DNA from: Companilactobacillus crustorum JCM 15951
GTDB taxonomy: Bacteria > Bacillota > Bacilli > Lactobacillales > Lactobacillaceae
Reading direction: 5' to 3'
NCBI RefSeq assembly: GCF_001434585.1
Contig: NZ_AZDB01000020.1
Coordinates: 1-39,745, forward strand
Length of the DNA: 39,745 nucleotides
Positions 1-6,990 of this stretch are shown one piece after another. The position numbers and the translations under genes are program-made. Each line of letters begins with the position of its first letter. Position 1 is the first letter of the stretch. The notes beneath the pieces are model-generated. The model made no database searches and was not told the origin of the DNA. It saw only the letters and a list, made by a program, of their open reading frames with translations.

Positions 1-71
1 TCAACTTGATTTGACGAACAGCCATTTTTTATTTCAAGCTAGTGTATCTGTTAGATAGCATTCTATTTTAA

Positions 72-240
72 ATATTTAAATACGAAAATAGCTAATGACT
101 TTTTATATTATAGTCATTAGCTATTTTTATATAGATTTTAATTTTGTAGCAAGTTTAAAGCTAATAATACCAACTAATACCTTAATCTGTAACGGAACTA
201 GGATGGTCTCAGTGGAAGATGACATCCTTCAATACTCACA
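72..240 (-). repeat. Dispersed repeat, copy 1 (no insert)
   Basis: Bases 72-132 are identical to 35749-35809 (61 of 61 by eye). The similarity continues without a single gap to 215/35892, then resumes at 216/35998 after a 105-nt stretch present only in the second copy. The copy contains a hairpin terminator (85-128) and a conserved segment around 183-240 with core AACGGAACTAGGATG and AAGATGACATCCTTC. It lies downstream of the minus-strand degV gene, so the natural reading direction is probably minus. It is unlikely to code for protein. It could be a mobile 3'UTR or terminator module, or a small structured RNA. Confidence 0.8.
85..128 (-). terminator. Bidirectional terminator downstream of degV
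   Basis: Perfect 15-bp inverted repeat (85-99 with 113-127; arm AAAATAGCTAATGAC) around a 13-nt AT-rich loop, with A and T runs on both sides, so it can work in either direction. It is part of repeat copy 1 and has the TAATGAC/GTCATTA stem found in five other terminators of this window. Confidence 0.8.
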
Positions 241-294
241 ATTCAAGGTTAAATAAAAATTAATAGGATTCTATCCTGTATAATTGCAAAACGA

Positions 295-1164
295 TTACTT
301 TCTTAATTCAGATCCCATTGCAAAAACGGCCACGCAACCAAAACCTGTATGGCTGGATATTGTCATACCAATTGGATAAATTTGAATATCAGCATCTGCC
401 ACTTTAGACAAAATATGACCTTTAACAAATTCGGCAGCTTCATAATCGCCACTTGTAGTAATAATAATCGGTTGGTTTTTATCACTTTGGACAGCTGCAA
501 CGATCTTTTCAGCTAATTCCATCAATGATTTCTTACGAGTTCTAGTTTTTGAAACCATGCGTAACTTTCCATCTGGATCAACATCAAGAATCGGTTTAAC
601 TTTTAAAAGCGTTCCTAAAGCAGCCGAAGCTCTTGAAACACGACCTCCATGATATAAATAATTTAAATCATCAACAGTAAACCACTGTTGCAAACGTAAT
701 TTATTTTTATCAAACCAAGCCACTAACTCATCCAAGCTAGCTCCTGACTTTTGTAATCGAATTGCAGAGAGAACCATCTGTCCTTCTCCACCACTGGCAG
801 CCAATGTATCAATTATTCGAATATCGGCATCGGGATATGATTCCAATAACATTTCTTTGGCTTGTTTAGCACTCGACAATGAACCACTTAACCCACTAGA
901 AAATCCTACATAAACTATTGGTATTTGCTTCTCAACGTATTTTTTAAAGAATTCAAAATACTCTCCAATATTTACTTGAGTTGTCGTTGGCATTACGCCG
1001 TTACGAATCTGTTGATAAAAATCATTAATGTCGTAACTTTGACCTAAATCATTAACTAAGTCTTTGTCGTCAATCTTAGTATGGAAATAAATTGCATCAA
1101 CGTCACTAGATTGTAAAGTTTCTAAAGGCAAATCACACTCTGAATCAGTCAATATCTGATACAT
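295..1164 (-). CDS. DegV family fatty-acid-binding protein
   Basis: 289 residues, the usual length for the DegV (EDD) family. These cytoplasmic proteins bind a single fatty acid; in Firmicutes the related FakB proteins hand the fatty acid to the kinase FakA. Visible family marks are the N-terminal TDSECDL (6-12), PTTTQ (59-63), the SSGLSGS loop (89-95) that contacts the ligand carboxylate, and LYHGGRVSR (170-178). The ATG at 1164 is preceded by AGGGGGTG at good spacing. It is a single gene; tRNA-Thr lies upstream on the same strand and repeat copy 1 with its terminator lies downstream. Family assignment is secure; the exact lipid and the kinase partner cannot be told from this window. Confidence 0.92.
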   Translation of the reverse strand: MYQILTDSECDLPLETLQSSDVDAIYFHTKIDDKDLVNDLGQSYDINDFYQQIRNGVMPTTTQVNIGEYFEFFKKYVEKQIPIVYVGFSSGLSGSLSSAKQAKEMLLESYPDADIRIIDTLAASGGEGQMVLSAIRLQKSGASLDELVAWFDKNKLRLQQWFTVDDLNYLYHGGRVSRASAALGTLLKVKPILDVDPDGKLRMVSKTRTRKKSLMELAEKIVAAVQSDKNQPIIITTSGDYEAAEFVKGHILSKVADADIQIYPIGMTISSHTGFGCVAVFAMGSELRK

Positions 1165-1271
1165 TTTCCCACCCCCTGAAATTAATTAAACTACTAAATA
1201 ATAATATCATTTATTTTAATCATGTAAACCATATCATCTAGTTTTTAAAACTAGCAAAATAATAATAAAAT

Positions 1272-1310
1272 AAAAAAAGCAATTAGATACCAAGAGGTTA
1301 CCTAATTGCT
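1272..1310 (-). terminator. Terminator after tRNA-Thr
   Basis: On the minus strand a 9-bp stem (AGCAATTAG with CTAATTGCT) is followed by a run of seven U. It begins six bases after the tRNA 3' end, as expected for a single-tRNA transcript. Confidence 0.8.
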
Positions 1311-1315
1311 ATATC

Positions 1316-1389
1316 AGCCGTCTATCGGATTTGAACCGACGACCCCCACCTTACCATGGTGATGCTCTACCTATCTGAGCTAAGACGGC
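1316..1389 (-). tRNA. tRNA-Thr (anticodon GGT)
   Basis: The minus strand folds as a full cloverleaf. The acceptor stem is GCCGTCT with AGACGGC, the D arm has GCTC/GAGC, the anticodon stem is TCACC/GGTGG around the loop ATGGTAA, and the T arm is GTCGG-TTCGAAT-CCGAT. Loop positions 34-36 read GGT, which decodes ACC/ACT threonine codons. The discriminator base is U and the CCA end is not encoded. A terminator follows directly. Confidence 0.95.
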
Positions 1390-1441
1390 GTAACACTTTC
1401 TACATTTTAGCAAACTTATCATATGTAGAAAATGCTTTTAA

Positions 1442-1963
1442 TTAAAATGCCTCAATTATTTCAGCAATTCCTGTTGCAAAGAAGAAAAATGCCAACAAGA
1501 AGACGATGAATCCACCTGCTAAAACAGGATTAAATAATAAAATAAAGGCAAACAACAAATTCAAACATGCTAAGATCACGATAAAAATATAATACTTTCT
1601 ACCAAAGAAGTGGTAAAAACGTGACGTAACAATTTGAAATACTGCATCTAGCAAGAACCAGATAGCAAATATATAAACGATTACTACAATCGTCACATGA
1701 ATATGTGATACAAAAATAATACCAATAATAATATTAACGATGGCTGAGAAAATCGTCCAACCGCTTCTAACTCCTAAAAATTTAGTCATTTGTGATCCAA
1801 ACCACAATTGATAAACCCCTCTTAGAATTACAAAAATACCAAATATCATGGCAACGGTTGATAAACTTCTCAAAGGATACCATAGAACTAAATATCCAGC
1901 ATACAAGGAAATCAAACCAATAATAAATCCGAACCAGTCAAATCGACGTTTTGGTTCACTCAT
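1442..1963 (-). CDS. HdeD/DUF308 family membrane protein
   Basis: 173 residues, almost entirely hydrophobic, with about six membrane segments after a short charged N-terminus (MSEPKRRFDW). The repeated pattern of paired helices and motifs such as WYPLRSLSTVAMIFGIFVI fits the DUF308/HdeD family of small integral membrane proteins. The function of the family is poorly known; E. coli HdeD is linked to acid resistance, which should not be carried over without test. The gene is divergent from the metal regulator at 2087, with 123 bp between them. A GAGGGG Shine-Dalgarno precedes the ATG. Confidence 0.8.
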   Translation of the reverse strand: MSEPKRRFDWFGFIIGLISLYAGYLVLWYPLRSLSTVAMIFGIFVILRGVYQLWFGSQMTKFLGVRSGWTIFSAIVNIIIGIIFVSHIHVTIVVIVYIFAIWFLLDAVFQIVTSRFYHFFGRKYYIFIVILACLNLLFAFILLFNPVLAGGFIVFLLAFFFFATGIAEIIEAF

Positions 1964-2012
1964 AAAAAGTCCCCTCTCATTTTTTATTACGAATTTATTT
2001 TACCATTATGCC

Positions 2013-2065
2013 TTATCAAAGTTGAATGATATGCGCTATAATAGAGTGGCTAATAATATTATTAG
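2013..2065 (+). promoter_or_regulatory. mntR promoter and candidate operator
   Basis: A -10 box TATAAT (2037-2042) lies 18 bp after a weak -35 TTATCA (2013-2018). Between the -10 and the TTG start sits a perfect 16-bp palindrome, CTAATAATATTATTAG, at 2050-2065. DtxR/MntR regulators bind palindromes as dimers, so self-control or control of the divergent DUF308 gene is plausible, but the site has not been matched to a known consensus. Confidence 0.5.
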
Positions 2066-2086
2066 GCTAAACGAAAGGTTGCAAAA

Positions 2087-2737
2087 TTGTCCCCTAACAA
2101 AGAAAATTATTTAAAAACTATTTATGAATTGAATTATGATTTCACAAAAATAACCAATAAACGTATCTCCGAAATCATGAATGTTTCGGCTCCCTCAGTT
2201 ACGGAAATGTTGAATGCTTTAGCTAGCGAAGGATATTTAACGCATTCGCCATATAATAAAATTGTACTGACACCTAAGGGTAATAAGGTTTCCGAAAAAT
2301 TAGTTCGCACTCATCGTCTCTGGGAAGTCTTCTTGCATGAATGCCTCAAGTATCCAGTTGACAATGTTCACCATAACGCCGATGCGTTGGAACATTCATC
2401 CGATGAAGAATTAATCAACCATCTCAATGACTTCCTAGATCATCCTCAACGTTGTCCTCATGGTGGAATCATTCCTGGCAATGGTCAAGGTGAAACGGAT
2501 GCCGACGATAAATTGTTAAGTATGATACCTGATGGTGCGAGAGTTCAAATTGTCAGAGTGTCCGATAACTATGATTTCCTACAATATTTTGGCAGTTTAA
2601 ACTTAGAAATTGACGATATTATCGAAGTGGTCAAACACGAAAAATTCGATAATTCACTTGTTGTTAAAAAAGAAGACGGCACTAATATAACAATTGGTGC
2701 TAAAGCTATTGATTACATTTTCGTTGAAAATAGATAA
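2087..2737 (+). CDS. mntR: DtxR/MntR-family metal-dependent transcriptional regulator
   Basis: 216 residues in the three-domain DtxR layout: a winged helix (about 1-70, with recognition helix around SAPSVTEMLNAL), a metal-binding dimerisation domain (about 71-140), and a C-terminal SH3-like/FeoA domain (about 150-216). Possible metal ligands are H76, E80, H84, H95/H96, E102, H103, C123 and H125. Family members sense Mn2+ or Fe2+ and repress metal uptake genes. The length resembles streptococcal SloR/ScaR rather than the 142-residue Bacillus MntR. Translation starts at TTG (2087) with AAAGG upstream. A perfect palindrome lies between promoter and start. Mn preference is inferred; the gene symbol is by family only. 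Confidence 0.85.
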   Translation: MSPNKENYLKTIYELNYDFTKITNKRISEIMNVSAPSVTEMLNALASEGYLTHSPYNKIVLTPKGNKVSEKLVRTHRLWEVFLHECLKYPVDNVHHNADALEHSSDEELINHLNDFLDHPQRCPHGGIIPGNGQGETDADDKLLSMIPDGARVQIVRVSDNYDFLQYFGSLNLEIDDIIEVVKHEKFDNSLVVKKEDGTNITIGAKAIDYIFVENR

Positions 2738-3044
2738 TAAAAGTAAATATCATCCAATTACAGAACAATAAAAACCTATCTGGCAACCAGCTTTAATGGT
2801 TATCAGGTAGGTTTTTTATGTGTTTGATGTCTGAGTAGATATGTCCACCCCTTTTTACATAGTGTACAAACCAGTAATAAATAATTGTCCTTTAACAATA
2901 AAATAACTACAATGCAGTTAAAAATAAGGCTAAGAACCATCAAAAGGAAGTGGATGAAATATGAAAACTTTATTTCATCATATACGAAACCCTACATAAT
3001 TTTTGAATATAAAAAAGGATTTGACTTAATTGCCAAATCTTTTT
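2738..3044. other. Convergent intergenic region without genes
   Basis: Lies between the mntR stop and the DUF975 stop. It holds one terminator for each flanking gene (2771-2817 and 3011-3047) and otherwise AT-rich sequence. A 69-codon open frame here has no ribosome binding site and no recognisable product, so no gene is called. Confidence 0.6.
2771..2817 (+). terminator. mntR terminator
   Basis: Stem AACCTATCTG (2773-2782) with CAGGTAGGTT (2804-2813), with one G-U pair, then a run of T on the plus strand. Confidence 0.85.
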
Positions 3045-3047
3045 TTA
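3011..3047 (-). terminator. Terminator of the DUF975 gene
   Basis: Minus-strand stem formed by AAGATTTG and CAAATCCTT, with T runs at both ends. The stop codon of the DUF975 gene overlaps the start of the hairpin. Confidence 0.75.
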
Positions 3048-3833
3048 TTTACGCTGATTATTCTCTAATACTTTTTGGTAAAACACTGCCATAGTTAGCT
3101 GTTCATATGGCTGTAGCCAAATAGAAAGTAATTCATGCGTGAAAGCATTTAATATTTCCCAAAAGAAAAATTCTACGCAGAGTGAAAAATAAGTCCATTT
3201 ATAGCCCCGCATTAATACAGAACTGCGATTAAAAGTTGAAAAAGCCATTCTAAGCGTCCATTTTCCTTGATCCTCGACATCATCTTTAAAAACAAAGAAT
3301 ACTTGTGAGAAAATCATTAAAAACCAAATACCAGGAATAATATAAAGCATAAATCCAGCTTCAATAAAAAGTCCAAATAACGCTGTTATAAATAACATGG
3401 GGAAAAAATATCTTCCCGTAAAAGCTTGAAAACTATCTTTCAATGCATTTATTTGATAATCAGGTTGTCGTAACTTCTCTAATACGGTATAAGATACGCC
3501 AACACAGATCATAATGAAGAAAAATAGAAAGGCATAAACTGCCACGTTTGTTTCCGGTGTTAGAGTCAGCATATATTTCTCAGCTGAACTTGGATCATTG
3601 GCCATACTAGTCGAAATTTCTGTTAAACGACGACTAGCCTGGGCAGGATCAGCCAAATTAACATTTAAATTAGCCATCCAACTTGTGTAAATCTTAGCTC
3701 CAAAAAAAACTGCCAAAAATCTCAATAAAATAGGAATAACATTTAGAGAAATGTTACCTTTAATATCTTTTCTAAAAGCACGGTGAGCTTCACGTCTTAT
3801 TTCTATGGCAGATATTCGATTATTAGAATTCAT
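3045..3833 (-). CDS. DUF975 family integral membrane protein
   Basis: 262 residues from the preferred start. It begins with a charged stretch typical of the family (IRREAHRAFRKDIKGN) and then has about five or six membrane segments. The C-terminal signature, with SSVLMRGYKW, LCVEFFFWEIL and WLQPYEQLTMAVFYQ, matches DUF975, a family of predicted membrane proteins of unknown function common in Lactobacillales. An earlier ATG at 3848 is in frame, but the GAGGGG Shine-Dalgarno lies inside that extension and five bases before the ATG at 3833, so the later start is chosen. It is a single gene; the upstream neighbour is the DUF4097 gene of the padR operon, 57 bp away. Confidence 0.82.
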   Translation of the reverse strand: MNSNNRISAIEIRREAHRAFRKDIKGNISLNVIPILLRFLAVFFGAKIYTSWMANLNVNLADPAQASRRLTEISTSMANDPSSAEKYMLTLTPETNVAVYAFLFFFIMICVGVSYTVLEKLRQPDYQINALKDSFQAFTGRYFFPMLFITALFGLFIEAGFMLYIIPGIWFLMIFSQVFFVFKDDVEDQGKWTLRMAFSTFNRSSVLMRGYKWTYFSLCVEFFFWEILNAFTHELLSIWLQPYEQLTMAVFYQKVLENNQRK

Positions 3834-3890
3834 CAATACCCCTCGCATTAAATAACGCCATTATAACAAAGATATCCATAACAGACTAAT

Positions 3891-4823
3891 TTACTTAATA
3901 GTTATTGATCCTTTTGTGGCCTTAACTTTCAGTAAATTATCAGCATCTACTTTATCCTGATAACTAGTACCATAGCTTTTATCAAAATAACGTACAATTC
4001 CCTTTTCTGTCGTTAGATCAAGTCCGTCAACGGTTAAGCCACTGCCAGTAAACTTTCCGCCACTATAAATTCGAAAATTATTTTTATTCATCAATGTCGA
4101 CTTGGAAAGAGCTATTTTACTATGATTTGATAATGACTTTATCGAATCTAAGTTGGACTGCTTTAGATTGAGTTTAGATTCGTCCATACTCAAACTGGAC
4201 TTAGTAATTGTCGAATTTTCCGATTTAATGTTTGAATAAGCTGCTGCAATTAGAGACATATTATTAACCTTAGAATTATTCATATCGAATGTAGCGTTAT
4301 ACAAATTAATCTTATCCAGATTATTAATCGTTGCATTGGTTAAGTAAAGGTTAGAATCGTAATCCATATCCTTTGCCGTTTTAACCAAGTGATCAATCGT
4401 TACATCATTAATATGCGTGCTACCATCAGCTAAACGTACATTAACGTTATCAAGTGTTTTATTCATAGGTATCGTTATAGTAATCTGCTGACGTCCAAAG
4501 ACATCAATTCCAACATGACCCCGATTTTCTTTGCCAGTAACGGTTAAGGTTCCATCTTTCACCTTGTAACTAGCAGCCTGCGATTTATCACCTGAAATAT
4601 AAATTTTATAACGATCGCCTAATTTAATGTTTACGTTAGAATACCTGGCTTCCACATAAATGTTTTTAAAATCAGACAAGGGATAAGTTTCACTTACATT
4701 TTGAGCCACCTTAAAACCATGGTCCCAAACGACAGAACGATTAGCACCCATAATAATTCCGCCAAGCAATAGTAGTCCCCCAATTATTAACAGATAAAAG
4801 CCAGTTACAAAATACTTACGCAT
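3891..4823 (-). CDS. DUF4097 (putative adhesin-like beta-repeat) membrane-anchored protein
   Basis: 310 residues: one N-terminal membrane segment (about 5-27), then a long extracytoplasmic region of regular short beta strands rich in Asn, Asp, Ser and Lys (for example ITITIPMNKTLDNVNVRLADG). This right-handed beta-repeat pattern is that of DUF4097/DUF2807-like 'putative adhesin' domains, whose role is unknown although they often occur in envelope-stress operons. The ATG at 4823 overlaps the stop of the DUF1700 gene by 8 nt, with AAAGGGG upstream, so the two are translationally coupled. It is the last gene of the padR-DUF1700-DUF4097 operon. Family call is good; function is not known. Confidence 0.8.
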   Translation of the reverse strand: MRKYFVTGFYLLIIGGLLLLGGIIMGANRSVVWDHGFKVAQNVSETYPLSDFKNIYVEARYSNVNIKLGDRYKIYISGDKSQAASYKVKDGTLTVTGKENRGHVGIDVFGRQQITITIPMNKTLDNVNVRLADGSTHINDVTIDHLVKTAKDMDYDSNLYLTNATINNLDKINLYNATFDMNNSKVNNMSLIAAAYSNIKSENSTITKSSLSMDESKLNLKQSNLDSIKSLSNHSKIALSKSTLMNKNNFRIYSGGKFTGSGLTVDGLDLTTEKGIVRYFDKSYGTSYQDKVDADNLLKVKATKGSITIK

Positions 4824-5478
4824 TGTCTTTTTCCCCTTTCATTGGAGTTTTTCTACCATGCAATAGTTTCTTCCCCAACCAACGGAAGAAAATTACCACA
4901 ACACTAAAGAACCACTTAAAGAGGGCAATAATTATAGGAATTAGGAAAAAGTCGACACCTAAAATCATTAAACCTGCTCCTACATAAAAAATAGTTGTAC
5001 CAAATGACTGAAAAATAACTGATAGTCCCATAAAAATGGCACCAATGCCTCCAACAACCGACATCGCTACTAAGAATAAGAATAAAAGAACCATAAAAAC
5101 TATTAAGCCTATAAAAAGCAAAATCAATGGAATTAAAATAATAGCGATTATTATTGCCACCGGTGAAGCCATCAATGCCAGAATAACTAATCCAATCATT
5201 TTTAAATTTTTAGAAAATCGTTCATTGCTTGTAATTTGTCCGTCATTAACATTTTGGTAATTATTCTCAGACATTTTGATCGAATAGTCTGCTAATACTT
5301 TTCTAGCCAGATGTTTCGGTGTTCCTAATTCATTAATAATTGATTCTGAAGTAGTTAAGTCAGCATCGATCATGTACTCTTGGTAAAATTCAATCACATC
5401 TTGTTGTTCTTTTTCACTCAACTGATGCAAATAAATTTTAAATTCATCAATATAAGAATCAACTGCTCTATTTTTCAT
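4816..5478 (-). CDS. DUF1700 (HAAS-domain) membrane protein
   Basis: 220 residues. The first 80 form the soluble helical HAAS/DUF1700 domain (YIDEFKIYLHQLSEKEQQD, then INELGTPKHLARKVLADY), followed by about four membrane segments. Such proteins are nearly always encoded beside a PadR regulator and often a DUF4097 protein, exactly as here; they are thought to act as membrane sensors or anti-regulators, which is inference. The start is the ATG at 5478, because GGAGGGG lies just upstream; the longer in-frame ATG at 5499 would contain that Shine-Dalgarno. The start overlaps the end of padR by 11 nt. Confidence 0.85.
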   Translation of the reverse strand: MKNRAVDSYIDEFKIYLHQLSEKEQQDVIEFYQEYMIDADLTTSESIINELGTPKHLARKVLADYSIKMSENNYQNVNDGQITSNERFSKNLKMIGLVILALMASPVAIIIAIILIPLILLFIGLIVFMVLLFLFLVAMSVVGGIGAIFMGLSVIFQSFGTTIFYVGAGLMILGVDFFLIPIIIALFKWFFSVVVIFFRWLGKKLLHGRKTPMKGEKDNA

Positions 5479-5785
5479 TATTCCCCTCCAAGATAGCATC
5501 GGTAGCTGCCTTTAATTCCTGCCAATTTTTTTTAATTTTTTCTAACCGCGCCTTACCTAAATCTGTAATCTGATAATAACGACGATTCCTTCCCTCATAG
5601 GCCTCATCATAAGTACTGAGCCAGCCTTCTTTTTTTAGACGCCGCAAAATCGGATACATTGTGGATTCTGAAATAGGAAAAACTTTTTTTACTTCTCGGG
5701 TAATGGCATAACCGTAGTAATCTTCACTCATTAATAGAGCTAAAACTGAACCTTCAAGAATCTCCGTTGATACTTGAATTGCCAT
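5468..5785 (-). CDS. PadR family transcriptional regulator
   Basis: 105 residues, the short PadR type. The winged helix is plain: an N-terminal GSVLALLMSEDYYGYAITRE, the recognition helix ISESTMYPILRRLKKEGWL, and the wing EGRNRRYYQITDLGKARL. A short C-terminal helix serves dimerisation. It is the first gene of a three-gene operon with overlapping stops and starts (padR, DUF1700, DUF4097). A perfect 8-bp inverted repeat sits about 21 bp upstream of the start, so self-repression is likely. The inducing signal is unknown; envelope stress is the usual guess for this cassette. Confidence 0.92.
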   Translation of the reverse strand: MAIQVSTEILEGSVLALLMSEDYYGYAITREVKKVFPISESTMYPILRRLKKEGWLSTYDEAYEGRNRRYYQITDLGKARLEKIKKNWQELKAATDAILEGNNEK

Positions 5786-5805
5786 AATATCTCCTCATTT
5801 CTCCT

Positions 5806-5826
5806 ATATTATACTTCATATAATAT
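5806..5826 (-). promoter_or_regulatory. Candidate PadR operator
   Basis: Perfect inverted repeat ATATTATA-N5-TATAATAT located 20 bp upstream of the padR ATG, inside the promoter region. PadR regulators usually repress their own operon through such AT-rich dyads. Because the region is AT-rich, some dyads are expected by chance. Confidence 0.55.
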
Positions 5827-5883
5827 CATTCAATTAACAATATATTATAAATAATAATGTATGTCAATTTTTCATAAAAAAAC

Positions 5884-5912
5884 TTGACAAGATTAATTTT
5901 AGGACGTACGAT
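5884..5912 (+). promoter_or_regulatory. Promoter of the T-box leader and ABC importer operon
   Basis: Consensus -35 TTGACA (5884-5889), 17-bp spacer, -10 TACGAT (5907-5912). Transcription would start near 5919, just upstream of the T-box Stem I. Confidence 0.65.
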
Positions 5913-5919
5913 TACTTCA

Positions 5920-6184
5920 ACATTTTAAAAACAAGTATAAAAACGACGACAGAAGAGTAACTAAGCAAATTAGTCCAGAGAATCAACATTGGTGCGAGTT
6001 GATCTAATCCTTGGTGAAACACATCTGTAAGTTGAATGATTGAAAAGCAGTAGGTCATTTCGGTAGCACCGTTACAGCTGAAGTTATTGTAACTTCATGA
6101 GCCTAATATTGTGAGATATTAGGAACCAGAGGTGGTACCGCGAAATTCGCCCTCTTAGTCTTTTGACTAAGGGGGTTTTTATTT
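5920..6184 (+). promoter_or_regulatory. T-box riboswitch, complete first unit
   Basis: The leader has the T-box hallmarks. Stem I is closed by ACAGA (5949-5953) with TCTGT (6024-6028) and carries an AGTA/GAA loop-E-like specifier loop and a distal CCAGAG/GGTGCGA region. A short hairpin CCTAATAT/ATATTAGG (6102-6123) follows, then the T-box AGAGGTGGTACCGCG (6128-6142). AGAGG can pair with CCTCT (antiterminator), or CCCTCTTAGTC pairs with GACTAAGGGGG plus U-run (terminator, about 6150-6184). The specifier reads either CAC (6020-6022, His) or ACA (6019-6021, Thr). The UGGU bulge would fit a tRNA with an A or G discriminator, which matches neither tRNA-His (C73) nor the tRNA-Thr seen here (U73), so the amino acid is left open. 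Confidence 0.9.
6150..6184 (+). terminator. T-box terminator 1
   Basis: Eleven-pair stem CCCTCTTAGTC/GACTAAGGGGG with a TTTT loop and a T run; mutually exclusive with the first T-box antiterminator. Confidence 0.85.
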
Positions 6185-6194
6185 TGGAGTATCT

Positions 6195-6300
6195 TATTTT
6201 GCAATAACTTCTTGAGGTTAATATTGTGAGATATTAACAAACTCGAGGTGGTACCACGTCCAGACGTCCTCTAGCATTTATTTGCTAGAGGATTTTTTTA
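6195..6300 (+). promoter_or_regulatory. Second, partial T-box unit (antiterminator/terminator without Stem I)
   Basis: About 53 nt at 6207-6259 repeat 6090-6142 of the first unit. The hairpin becomes GTTAATAT/ATATTAAC (6217-6238), with changes on both arms that keep pairing. The T-box is CGAGGTGGTACCACG, and a new terminator TCCTCTAGC/GCTAGAGGA with U-run follows (about 6266-6299). GAGG can pair with CCTC as an antiterminator. No second Stem I or specifier loop is present, so this unit would have to use tRNA already selected by the first unit. Confidence 0.8.
6266..6299 (+). terminator. T-box terminator 2
   Basis: Stem TCCTCTAGC/GCTAGAGGA followed by seven T; mutually exclusive with the second T-box antiterminator and 26 bp before the permease start. 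Confidence 0.85.
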
Positions 6301-6324
6301 TATTTGCAAAGGGGGAAATACATT

Positions 6325-6978
6325 ATGATGAATTATATTTTTGAAATTTTACCATCGCTTCTTAGTGGTACGGCCATGACGCTGAAAGTCTTCTTTTGGA
6401 CAATTATTTGTTCATTGCCTTTAGGTGTTTTGGTGTCACTTGGAAGAAGTTCTAAATTTAAACCATTAAGCTGGATCTTATCATTTTATATTTGGGTCAT
6501 GCGAGGAACTCCCTTGCTATTACAACTGATTTTTGTTTTCTATGGACTTCCTAATATGCCTTTTGCTCATATTGTTTTTGAAAGATATGACGCAGCACTT
6601 TTTGCATTTATTCTAAATTACACAGCTTATTTTGCTGAAATATTCCGTGGTGGTTTTGGTACCGTCAGCAAAGGTCAATTTGAGGGAGCCAAAGTTTTAG
6701 GCTTAAATTATTGGCAAACTATTCGTAAAATTATCATTCCACAGGTTGTTAAGATTGTTCTTCCATCTATTGGAAATGAAGTTATCAACTTAGTTAAAGA
6801 TTCGTCATTAGTTTACGTTATCGGTTTAGGCGATTTGCTTCGTGCTGGAAACATTGCTAGTTCCCGTGACGTTACCTTATTGCCATTAGTTCTAGTGGGT
6901 ATCATTTACTTACTATTGACCTTAATTTGCACTTGGGCCTTAAAAGTTCTAGAAAAACGCTTCAGCTACTACCGTTAG
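6325..6978 (+). CDS. Amino-acid ABC transporter permease (HisM/GlnP type)
   Basis: 217 residues with about five membrane segments. It has the polar amino-acid permease signature: WVMRGTPLLLQL near residue 60, and the EAA loop (EGAKVLGLNYWQTIRKIIIP) that docks on the ATPase. It forms the inner-membrane channel of the importer with the two genes downstream. The start is the ATG at 6325, nine bases after AGGGGG; a second ATG follows at once. A TTG further upstream lies before the Shine-Dalgarno and is rejected. The gene is under control of the double T-box. T-box-controlled importers of this layout in Lactobacillales have been proposed to carry histidine (HisXYZ); that substrate is only a hypothesis here. 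Confidence 0.88.
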   Translation: MMNYIFEILPSLLSGTAMTLKVFFWTIICSLPLGVLVSLGRSSKFKPLSWILSFYIWVMRGTPLLLQLIFVFYGLPNMPFAHIVFERYDAALFAFILNYTAYFAEIFRGGFGTVSKGQFEGAKVLGLNYWQTIRKIIIPQVVKIVLPSIGNEVINLVKDSSLVYVIGLGDLLRAGNIASSRDVTLLPLVLVGIIYLLLTLICTWALKVLEKRFSYYR

Positions 6979-6990
6979 GAGATAAAAATT

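Larger units (their letters stand above)
1..294. other. Left-edge intergenic region holding a dispersed repeat copy
   Basis: No convincing gene is seen in this stretch. A reading frame on the plus strand is open from base 2 to a TAG at 56-58 and could be the last 18 codons of a gene lying to the left, but it is too short to judge. On the minus strand an ATG near base 36 starts a frame reading MAVRQIKL that runs off the edge, without a visible ribosome binding site. From 72 onward the region is copy 1 of the repeat described separately, including a strong bidirectional hairpin at 85-128. That hairpin probably ends transcription of the minus-strand degV gene at 295-1164. Confidence 0.5.

Noticed and set aside
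2885-3094. 69-codon open frame after mntR
   Set aside because: No Shine-Dalgarno, overlaps two terminators and the 3' end of the DUF975 gene.
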